Below are positions 1 through 9,418 of a DNA stretch of 64,000 bases, piece by piece. Position 1 is the first letter of the stretch, and the number at the start of each line of letters is the position of its first letter. Below the pieces are notes generated by a model that saw nothing but the letters and a program-made list of their open reading frames with translations, did no database searches and was not told the origin of the DNA. Position numbers and translations under genes: made by a program. Source of the stretch: Amyelois transitella (taxonomy: Eukaryota > Arthropoda > Insecta > Lepidoptera > Pyralidae); contig NC_083517.1 in NCBI RefSeq assembly GCF_032362555.1, positions 4,050,001-4,114,000 on the forward strand, read 5' to 3'.

Positions 1-183
1 ATGCCTTGTAACTGCTAGAGTGTAACTATTGTTTAAGACAATTAATAACAAAAAAAAATGTGTCCAGTTTCGTGTTCAACTATAATATCACATCTACAGT
101 CCACCATCCGATCATTGGTCCGTCGAGCCGGATATGAACCAGCCACCTATGGATAATCCTACCGACAAAAGCTTGTACCAAAT

Positions 184-440
184 AAAATACATACATATAA
201 TCACGTCTATATCCCTTGCAGGGTAGACAGAGCCAAACCTCTTAAAAAAGAATGGTAGGCCACGTTCAGCTGTTTAGCTTAATGATAGAATTGAGATACA
301 TATAGTGACATGTTACTAACCCGTCGCCTAAAAGAAGAATCTCAAGTTTATAAGCCCTTAGTCGCTTTTACAACATCCATAGGAAAAAGATGGTCCTATT
401 CTTTTTTTCTATTTGTGCCGTAAACCACACGGCACGTAAC
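184..440 (-). mobile_element. SINE family A, near full-length copy
   Basis: On the minus strand this runs from a head GTGCCGTGTGGTTTACGGCA, through a body containing GTCGTAAAAGGCGACTAAGG-like sequence, to a (TATG)n-like tail. The same family recurs at least a dozen times in this window. This copy lies in the intron of the saposin gene and ends about 30 bases before the exon acceptor. Confidence 0.75.
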
Positions 441-470
441 AAAATCATCATTATATTTTCGTACCCCCAG

Positions 471-620
471 TGCCACACCATGATGGAGATCTACGGCGAC
501 AGCGTGATCCACCTGATCGAGGAGTTCGGCACCAAGGGCGCGTGCCAGAAGATCGGCATGTGCTCCGGGGACCACGCCGGCTACGTGCGCCTCTACCGCG
601 ACCACAGGATGCTGCACTAA
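471..620 (+). CDS. Saposin B-type domain protein, last coding exon (partial)
   Basis: This is the C-terminal exon of a gene that starts left of the window. The acceptor is a TACCCCCAG ending at 470, and the frame opens in phase 0. The 49 residues begin CHTMMEIYGDSVIHLIEEF and continue to ACQKIGMC, which is the second half of a saposin B-type domain: Cys, then an amphipathic helix, then the K-I-G-x-C motif. The last 18 residues end in RDHRMLH before TAA at 618-620. Saposin-like proteins bind lipids and in animals usually act in lysosomes or are secreted. The exon is much richer in G and C than its flanks. Its last 24 bases seed the tandem array that follows, and a SINE ends about 30 bases upstream of the acceptor. 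Whether this is prosaposin or another saposin-like protein cannot be decided from one exon. Confidence 0.8.
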   Translation, partial: CHTMMEIYGDSVIHLIEEFGTKGACQKIGMCSGDHAGYVRLYRDHRMLH

Positions 621-2325
621 TGTATGCCCTTATTTAGTTTATTTATTTACTTCTCAGCTTCCAGGGCACTGATCGCGACCATAGGATGCTGCACTAATGT
701 ATGTCCTTATTTAGTTTATTTATTTACTTCTCAGCTGCCAGGGCACTGATCGCGACCATAGGATGCTGCCCTAATGTATGTCCTTATCTCGTTATTTTAT
801 TTACTTCTCAGCTGCCAGGGTACTGATCGCGACCATAGGATGCTGCACTAATGTATGTCCTTATCTCGTTTTTATTTAACTTCTCAGCTGCCAGGGCACT
901 GATCGCGACCACAGGATGCTGCACTAATGTATGTCCTTATTTAGTTTATTTATTTACTTCTCAGCTGCCAGGGTACTGATCGCGACCATAGGATGCTGCA
1001 CTAATGTATGTCCTTATTTAGTTAATTTATTTACTTCTCAGCTGCCAGGGCACTGATCGTGACCACAGGATGCTGCACTAATGTATGTCCTTATCTCGTT
1101 TTTATTTAACTTCTCAGCTGCCAGGACACTGATCGCGACCATAGGATGCTGCACTAATGTATGTCCTTATTTAGTTTTTTTATTTACTTCTCAGGTGCCA
1201 GGGCACTGATCGCGACCATAGGATGCTGCACTAATGTATGTCCTTATCTCGTTTTATTTAACTTCTCAGCTGCCAGGGCACTGATTGTGACCACAGGATG
1301 CTGCACTAATGTATGCCCTTATCTCGTTTTTATTTAACTTCTCAGCTGCCAGGGCACTGATCGCGACCACAGGATGCTGCACTAATGTATGTCCTTATCT
1401 CGTTTTATTTAACTTCTCAGCTGTCAGGGCACTGATCGCGACCATAGGATGCTGCACTAATGTATGTCCTTATTTAGTTTATTTACTTCTCAGCTGCCAG
1501 GGCACTGATCGCGACCATAGGATGCTGCACTAATGTATGTCCTTATCTCGTTTTTATTTAACTTCTCAGCTGCCAGGGCACTGATCGCGACCACAGGATG
1601 CTGCACTAATGTATGTCCTTATCTCGTTTTTATTTAACTTCTCAGCTGCCAGGGCACTGATCGCGACCATAGGATGCTGCACTAATGTATGTCCTTATCT
1701 CGTTTTGTTTAACTTCTCAGCTGCCAGGGCACTGATCGCGACCATAGGATGCTGCACTAATGTATGTCCTTATCTCGTTTTTATTTAACTTCTCAGCTGC
1801 CAGGGCACTGATCGCGACCATAGGATGCTGCACTAATGTATGTCCTTATCTCGTTTTATTTAACTTCTCAGCTGCCAGGGCACTGATCGCGACCATAGGA
1901 TGCTGCACTAATGTACGTCCTTATCTCGTTTTTATTTAACTTCTCAGCTGCCAGGGCACTGATCGCGACCATAGGATGCTGCACTAATGTATGTCCTTAT
2001 CTCGTTTTATTTAACTTCTCAGCTGCCAGGGCACTGATCGCGACCATAGGATGCTGCACTAATGTACGTCCTTATCTCGTTTTTATTTAACTTCTCAGCT
2101 GCCAGGGCACTGATCGCGACCATAGGATGCTGCACTAATGTATGTCCTTATCTCGTTTTATTTAACTTCTCAGCTGCCAGGGCACTGATCGCGACCATAG
2201 GATGCTGCACTAATGTACGTCCTTATCTCGTTTTTATTTAACTTCTCAGCTGCCAGGGCACTGATCGCGACCATAGGATGCTGCACTAATGTACGTCCTT
2301 ATTTAACTGCTCGGCTGCCCAGGTG
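597..2325. repeat. Tandem array of about 23 units of about 76 bp built from the gene end
   Basis: About 23 copies occur, counted by the string AGGATGCTGCACTAA and its variants. The first copy is the end of the saposin exon and the last lies near 2276, so the mean period is 75.9 bp. Each unit carries about 24 bases of the terminal coding sequence including the stop, then about 52 bases of 3' sequence ending TTTAACTTCTCAG, an acceptor-like motif. Unit lengths vary between about 72 and 79. Near the right end (1911-2222) units of 76 and 75 bp alternate, marked by GTACGTCC versus GTATGTCC, giving a 151-bp dimer. The array ends in a degenerate partial unit at about 2325. Confidence 0.95.
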
Positions 2326-2446
2326 ATCTGATCTGATCATTGCACTGGTCTTAACAGCTTAAGCTCTGATCAGCGCTCACCCTGCCGGGCACGGTTTTTT
2401 TTTTAGTTGATTTTGCATTACTATAAGTTTGGAAATATACCTTTCT

Positions 2447-2706
2447 ACATACATACATATAGTCACGTCTATATCCCTTGCGTGGTAGACAGAGCCAACA
2501 GTCTTGAAAAGACTGAATGGCCACGTTCAGCTATTTGGCTTAATGATAGAATTGAGATTCAAATAGTGACAGGTTGCTAGCCCATCGCCTAAAAAAGAAT
2601 CCCAAGTTTGTAAGCCTATCCCTTAGTCGCCTTTTACGACATCCATGGGAAGAGATGGAGTGGTCATCTTCTTTTTTGTATTGGTGCCGGGAACCAAAAG
2701 GCACTG
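2447..2706 (-). mobile_element. SINE family A, best-preserved copy
   Basis: This is a copy of about 260 bp with the tail at its left end (ATACATACATATA) and the head at its right end (GGTGCCGGGAACC). It has the same orientation as the copy at 184-440, so the pair flanks the 76-bp array. It serves as the local reference for the family. Confidence 0.8.
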
Positions 2707-4435
2707 CAACTAAATACACCTTTCTCGCTCGGCAACTCTGAGGGTAATTTCCGAAATCTTACTCGTAAGTAGATAGTAATACCCACGCTCATAATGTAGA
2801 TAAATGTGGAAGAAGCAAAAGTAGGCAGAAATATAGGCAATAAATAAACTTGGCCTACCTCTTCGCCACCCTTATTCACTAACATTGAGAGGCAATTATG
2901 TCTCATCTCTCTTTCTGCGTTTATACTAAATTAAACACGGACGTTGCCGTAACGAACCTACCTTTATCAGATTGAGGATGTTTTACAAAAAGATAAGACG
3001 AAGAGTACTCTAACTTGATGAGCTTACTTGAAAAGATTGAACAATGTACTTATTTGAAACTGAACAAATTATTTTGAACAAAGCCAAACTTGAGTAACTA
3101 TCAAGTGGGAATAAAGGATTATTTTTTCTTTACTACAGATGAAGTTAGTGACACTACATTTTTATTAAAGGTAATATTTTCCTTTCAGAATATTAACATC
3201 GGGGGTCATCATCAACTCAAGATTGTAATCTCCATTTTTTATCTTATTTTTGTAATACTTTACCAAAATGTTAGTTCGTAAGTTTGGTTTATTAACGAAA
3301 TATATTGTATTGTGACTATTGTTTACTGTCGCGTACACCAATATATTAATTTTCTTTTAAAACATAATAAAATGTAGGTAACACGTAATTGCCTTCTTTA
3401 TAATAAAAAAATTTATTAAAAATGTACTTATCGATATTTTTTTTTTGAGAATACGAAAAAACTTTAGTTACCTAAAAGTTTACTGGATGGATAAGAAATG
3501 GCAATAAGAATATCTGTTTGATGAATTGGTATGAAGAAATCATTGCATAAATCGTATCGTATTTAATATGATATTACTTGGTAGGAATAATAATAGCGCT
3601 AATTTGGCGTATAATAAAATTAAATCTAATAATGTCACACGTTCACTTCAGAATAATTGTTGGACCTTTTTACTAACCGGCTAACTTCAGAATTAGAAGA
3701 TATATAAACACTGTTTGTTCTCTTGTAAATTTTTAACTTTTTAAGTTGTATTTGTATTCTCTTTGTATTGTATCAAAGTGGTAAATTATTATTTCGCTTA
3801 CTTGACATAAAACAGAGATAAATGTCTTAAAATCTAAGGAAGTTGTATTAACGTTTGGTACATTTAATTTGTATTTATCAAAAAGCTTGTCAGACAGTAA
3901 TAAGATACATAGTCACAGTAATTTTGTTTTAGTTAAGTCCAACGTGTAAGTTTACTTCATGAAGCATGCTATAAAAAAATGTTATTGTTCGCTCGCTAAA
4001 ATCAATAGTTACACACGCTAGCCTGTGATAACTCATTTCTAAAGTGTTTCTATAATAAAGTTTGGGAAAATTCATATCTGTTTTATTTCGAAATTCTACA
4101 TCTGTTAAAATGAAAAATCCCATAATTTTCCTATGTGAATGTTTTGTACCTGTTTTAGTACATGAATTTGTTACCAAGATCCAAGCTGGTCGGACGGGAG
4201 TCACTTCTTAATCACACCACTTTGGAAACCTTAGCGTTTTTAAAAGACTGACTATCCGTAAGGGGTAAAGCCGTGACGATATGCAGGTATGTACGTACGG
4301 GACTATAGGCGGACCCCGGGCCTCTTTCCAGATTGAACGCAACCAGGACTAACTCTAGAAAGGTGATATATGTTTTCTAACAAACCATAGGCAATCAACA
4401 AAAATCATTGTTATTAATACGTTTTGTAACTGAAA
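2707..4435. other. AT-rich intergenic DNA
   Basis: I see no gene here. Short open frames occur on both strands (for example 3090-3281 and 3929-4204) but lack splice context or recognisable motifs. On the minus strand an AATAAA at 4082-4087 could serve NME5, 349 bases past its stop. Confidence 0.5.
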
Positions 4436-7400
4436 CTATTTGATATTCGCAAACGACTCTTCAGAAGGCAAAGGGGTGTGACACCGCTTGTCTTCCCTTT
4501 GCTCCACGTACTGTGGCCCAAACTCCGGTTCGTTAGGGTTGTGCATGCGCAGATGTTCAGCCAACCACAAGACGGGCTCGTCTGGTCTTTCGTGGGCCAA
4601 AGTCGTCAAGGCTGGCAATAATGTGGGCGTGATATGCTTCTGTATGTAATCGTTGACTTGCCACGCGCGGAGGATCGGGCCGACTATCACTGTTGATAAA
4701 GGATTTTTAGGATAGGAGAGAATAATTGCTGTATGGCATATATGGGTGACATCGGTAGGTAGAAGAGGTCGGGGTAGGGGTCTATCTACTTAGATTATCT
4801 TTAATTTAATACTGCGATTCCGCAACTCATAGGATATCTAGCTCGCCTACCTACGGCTCCGAACGCGTGACCTTTCCCTATGTCCATGTACTCCACACTA
4901 TAAGTATGCAAAATTTCATGCTTTCGACGTCAAAGACGGACAAACAAACCCACTTTCACATATTATTATATACTTAAAAGAACAATTTGTAATAATGGAT
5001 AACCCCATGACCGCTGGCAGAGCCCATGACCGGTGGCAGAGACTTAACCTACCAACTTTTATTTTCTTATAAGGACCCGCGTACTTTGTGGGAAAAAGAA
5101 ATGTATCTCTCTCAGCGCCTCGTCGTGGTTCTGACTGCCGTGCACACCGTTGAAGTAGTCTCCGTACTTAGTGCGCCGACCGTAGCATGCGCGCACGCTC
5201 TCCGGCCAGTAAGCCTGTGCCTCCACCACGCTGCAATGTATAAATATATTTTAGCCGCCCCTCAATTCACCAAATCTCAATTGTCATAGCACCAATCCAA
5301 ACCTAGTTGCCTGAATGTAAATAAGTACTTGTTTTCACCCTCCTAGTTTCTGTTTTATAAGAGGGGGAAAGACGTTTGCACTTTACAGTATTGATGACAT
5401 CACCACGTCACTAATTGAATCTCAATTTTTTATATTTTCTAAGTAATTTCGACTACTCCAAGGGGTGTAATATAAATACATTTTGTGGTACCAAAGATTG
5501 AGTCCCTCAAATACCTTACATCAAGACGAATATCTTCACGATAAAAAAATATAAGTAAATCTTACCTTGCGTGAAAGAGGCTTGATTTTTTGTCTGTATG
5601 TTGATCTTACCTTACGGGTCCCATGAGCGTTGGGGCCCACCAGCATCAGGGTTATGCTACTCCCACTAGGCATGTGGGCCAATAGGTGAGGAAAATAATA
5701 ATCGCTATATAAAACATAGTATATATCAATGTTATCACCTTGCGGGTCCCATGAGCGTGCGCCACTTCTGCACAGCGTTGGGGGCCGCCAGCACCATGGG
5801 TATGATGCTCCCACTGGACATGTGGGCCACCAGATGGGGGAAATGGTGACGACCGTAGTGGCCACGGTATAATTCCGCGGCTTGCTCGGGAGTCAGGCGG
5901 ACGATGCGTCTCTGTAAAATGGCAAATACTTTCACTTTCGAAAATGTACGGGAAACTTTATCATAATGTAGGATACAACCAAATCAAATGAAAGGGAGGT
6001 CAAATTTAGATAAATTTTATCCCCTGTTTTAACGCTGCTTTTTCAATTTGTTTGTTAATAGTGAATTTGAATGTAGGTAAGTGTCTAAGTAGGTACCCTA
6101 TATGAAATTTTTGTAAACTGTAGCACGCTGCGTCTCTTTAAAAATACCTAGATACTTATTTTGGTAATAAAAATATTAAGCATATCAAAGGACATTGGAA
6201 ATTTACTACGAAAAGCTATACGAGAAATTATCTTCTAGTTGGAGTTTGACTATAAAAAGCAATAAATGTATTATAGTAGGTACCTATATCTAAAACCAAA
6301 CACAATTTCATTTTAATATTCATATTCCTCTCCACTTCAAAATACTCCATTAGGAAGTGCACCTAAGCGAAAGTCGTAATTACATTGAAGTCCCTACTCC
6401 GCCAGGAAGATTTAATTTCATAAAACTGTCCCTAGCACTGACCCTCGAAACGTCAATAGGAATGTATAATTAGTTTTTTTGTACGGTTTCTATAGATAAC
6501 ACTGACCAGAGATAGGGTGCTCGAATGTTTGAGCTTCTATTTTACGAATAGGGATGCCACAGTTAAAAAAATATATATTAACTTTCAACTACTAACTAGA
6601 AATTCGAAAACGCTTACATTTTACTTCTCTTATCTTATAATTTAGAACTACTTGAGACTTGTTTTATACCTACAGTACGATATCCAGCGAAAAATATCTA
6701 CACGATCGGATTTTGATTAAGCAAAGATGATAAAAACAAATGCAAGGCAATATACTTAATCATCTTTATAAAATCTCCTTTTTAAAATATAAATAAAAAA
6801 AGCAACATAAATCTTAATATTTGATGTCCTATCTAGAAATCTATGTAAAAATTTATTTTGTAAATTAAAGTTTTGTAAATAATAAAACCAAACAGATAAA
6901 ATTAAATCGATAAAGTGATTAAGGTCACTACGTATCTAAAGATTAACATCCCAAACCTAAGCCAATCAGAAAAAGGGTTTTTAATCACGCAGTGGCCGGG
7001 ATTTGTGCCTAGTGCACACAGGCACACTGCCGCTGAGCTACAGGGGCTAGACAACGACTCCCGACAACAATTATATAAGCGACTTGCATGCATTGATTTT
7101 ATAAAAATATTGATGATCAAAATCCTTACAGATGGATTAGCATGTACCAAATAAAAGCAAACAGAGTGGAGACAACCCTAACTTTCCTCTGAGCACCGCA
7201 TGTATGTGACGCGTAATGAGCGCCCCTCGTTTTGCATGCCAACCCTTGCGCAGACGACGGCCGAGTTTTAAATTTTAAAACAGGAGGATGGATATTAGAT
7301 ACAGAGTATGGACACAGAATTGCTAATCCATGCTGAATTATAAAATGAAATATTTGTTATTTTGGTTTGCCATGAAAACTTAAAAACTATTGGACCAACT

Positions 7401-7688
7401 ATGAAAAAAATTAACACAGTGATGAATTCGATTTTCAAGGATTAAGCATTAGTACTTTATTCCTTTTGTAAATTATATAATACCTATAAATTATTAGACA
7501 TAATCAAAGATCTTGTAAGTATTAATAACAAATACTTTTTTACAACTTACAGCTAATATCTGAAACCCATTTTGCCTGATCAAATTCTCGATCGCTTCGG
7601 CGTCCTCGTAGGCCTCGGGCTTTATTATAGCCAAAGTTCTCTCAGAATAAGCGTGGTACACGTTCGATTCCGTGGAACCAACGGACAT
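4436..7688 (-). CDS. NME5: NME5-type nucleoside diphosphate kinase homolog with Dpy-30 motif
   Basis: Complete gene of four exons: 7688-7551, 5911-5739, 5230-5085 and 4689-4436, giving 236 residues. All junctions are GT-AG and the phases agree. Exon 1 holds SERTLAIIKPEAY, the start of an NDK domain (Lys23). Exon 2 continues RRIVRLTPEQAAELY to NAVQKWRTLMGP. Exon 3 carries NGVHGSQN with the would-be catalytic His134, then REIHFFFP. Exon 4 has the Dpy-30-type segment NDYIQKHITPTLLPAL, residues about 160-200. An NDK domain followed by a Dpy-30 motif is the layout of NME5, a radial-spoke protein of cilia and sperm tails. The usual HGSD is HGSQ here, so kinase activity is doubtful, as in NME5 proteins generally. 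The length is slightly above the 212 residues of human NME5. The exon 3 donor (A|GTACGC) is weak. A decayed copy of exon 2 lies in intron 2. Confidence 0.9.
4860..4985. mobile_element. Helitron-like terminal fragment
   Basis: The stretch has GCAAAATTTCATG, then GACGGACAAACAAACCCACT and TTTCACATATTATTATA. This is the end region common to small lepidopteran Helitrons and their derivatives. It is degraded, and its limits are approximate. It sits in NME5 intron 3. Confidence 0.45.
5605..5695 (-). pseudogene. Decayed partial duplicate of NME5 exon 2
   Basis: The minus strand reads FPHLLAHMPSGSSITLMLVG PNA, closely matching FPHLVAHMSSGSIIPMVLAA PNA of exon 2 (each shown in two parts). A 20-base stretch present in exon 2 is missing here. 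It runs between two ACGCT repeats and encodes VQKWRT, and its loss breaks the frame. A donor (CCGTAAG|GTAAGA) survives, but no acceptor and no 5' half of the exon is present. It lies between the real exons 2 and 3 in the same orientation. Confidence 0.75.
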
Positions 7689-8714
7689 AATGCTAAAATC
7701 CTTTATTTAAAAAAATAGGGAAATAAATAATGTGAATTCGCAGATGAAAATTTTCCTCTGTTAAGAGTACAAGTAAATATTGTTTGTCTGTTTATAAATA
7801 ATGAGATTCGTGTCTATTCAGGTTGACAAGACATATTGAGGTCGCTGTCACGTCGTTAGAGGTTTGTTACAATGTTTGTTGACTGAACATTTAATGCATA
7901 CATTTAAAAACATTACATAGGTATTTAATACCGTATCGCGCATACGGACTTATTGAGTAAATACATAGAGTTCGTAATGATATAAGATTATAGAATAGAT
8001 GATGATTGGTAATCACAACTATAAGTAACCATAATGATGTACTAGATGTAATAGTTTTTGGTAGCCTTTTTCATTTTATACTGTAACTCGTATTACATTA
8101 TACTGCAATTCAAGTCAATTTCAATAAGAATGACTCTATCAAGAATTAGTAATTTCATAACCTACCTAATACCTTAAACTACCTACTTGAAACACAATAT
8201 AACAAGAAGTAAGTACTGTTAGAATTTTGACTCAAATTAGAATTAGTAATTTGATGTATCTGTTCATTTGAATGCGCAAAAGAGAAAACATTCTTATGAC
8301 AATTACGAGCTAAATGATCCTTGAAACACACAATCTAAAGACCTATTATATTACGATTTCTGTATGTTAACCTACTTCTAACGTCTGATCGTTTGTTTTG
8401 GATATCCGTAGTAAAACTTGTGAGAACATAATCAATTGCATATCAGCTTGGTAATCGCAGTTAAGTGGGGAAAGCGTCACGCATTTTCCGGACGAAGCCA
8501 CCCTGAAGGTAACAGGCGCTGCTGAGCGGCAAAACGTGGTAACGGACAATATTTTGCGATTTACAAATACATTTCAGTGTCGTGCATTTAGCATTTACTG
8601 TAAAAACTGTACAATTAAGATTTTATCCTTGTGTAAGTTTCACTTCTTGCTCCTTGTACACCATAAGTTTTTTTTTTAATTTTGTTGACAGTAACAGTTT
8701 CATTTCTAGTGTAA

Positions 8715-8825
8715 TTTCCTTCACACATACATAAATTCACTCTTTTTTCCGGAGGGGTCGGCGAAGACTACCTTTCTTTGGATACTTTTTTCACTTCATT
8801 CACATTAATAACTATTTTCATGCTT
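8715..8825 (-). mobile_element. 3' end fragment of the (TATG)n-tailed LINE
   Basis: The minus strand matches the last 110 bases of the LINE at 37447-38732. It has the conserved stretches AATGTGAATGAAGTGAAA and CGACCCCTCCGGAAAA, followed by TTTATGTATGTGTG. Confidence 0.65.
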
Positions 8826-9009
8826 TCCCTTTCTGATATATCCTCCTCATATATTTTCTATTGCAGCAAACACATGAAAATTTACCCTGACTCCCATCTG
8901 GACTTTTAGAAAGTGTATGCGCTGTGTGTAAATTTAATGAAATAAAAAAGTAAAGTACCGAATTTTGGACTTCATAATATCTAAACAAAACAGCTGAATG
9001 TGGCCTAAC

Positions 9010-9050
9010 AGTCTCTGCAAGGGATATAAACGTGATTATATGCATCTATT
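9010..9050 (+). mobile_element. SINE family A tail fragment
   Basis: ACAGTCTCTGCAAGGGATA followed by AACGTGATTATATGCAT matches the 3' end of SINE family A. The rest of the element is not visible. Confidence 0.5.
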
Positions 9051-9239
9051 TCAGCGGAGTCATCTGGCACAAGCATTCTTTTGCTTTAAAGATGGCTCCA
9101 GCACCTAAAATTTTAAGTTAAAACTATGTTGCTGCCTAATAAAAGATTTTATTTATTTTTTATTTTTTTTAGTTTTTTTTTTATTTATTTTTTTATTTCT
9201 TAAGATTTGCAAGAGCAGTTACCACGTACTACTTCTCCG

Positions 9240-9418
9240 GCCATATAGGGAGACGAGGACACGCGAGGGGGAGGGGGTGTCGGCCTGCGGGGGGACCGGG
9301 CGGCGGGTGGCGCGCGCCGGCGTCCCCAGTACCCCCCGGGCGCCACGGCGGGACGATCGCGCCTCCCTTGCACCCGCGGCATGCGTTGACCCTGACTCCG
9401 ACAAATACCGCCGTATAC
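9240..9418 (+). promoter_or_regulatory. GC-rich leader of the ZAD zinc-finger gene
   Basis: About 160 bases of very GC-rich, CpG-rich sequence stand out in AT-rich surroundings, directly upstream of the first in-frame ATG at 9419. This is most simply the 5' untranslated region or promoter-proximal DNA. Open frames on the minus strand here are a product of base composition. Confidence 0.5.

Larger units (their letters stand above)
7700..9239. other. Divergent intergenic region between NME5 and the ZAD gene
   Basis: It contains no gene I can support. It contains a LINE 3' fragment (8715-8825), a SINE tail (9010-9050) and a T-rich low-complexity run (9140-9205). Promoters for both flanking genes are presumably here, but no TATA box or initiator is clear. 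Confidence 0.5.

Noticed and set aside
390-470. Extending the saposin exon upstream to an ATG at 390
   Set aside because: The upstream part is SINE sequence, and a good acceptor ends at 470 exactly where the saposin domain begins.
597-2325. Possible CRISPR-like array of regular repeats
   Set aside because: Whole units are near identical with no unique spacers, and the context is an insect gene. It is a plain tandem repeat.
8367-8549. 60-codon minus-strand frame upstream of NME5
   Set aside because: No similarity to a known motif, and no splice connection to NME5, whose own ATG at 7688 starts a full NDK domain.
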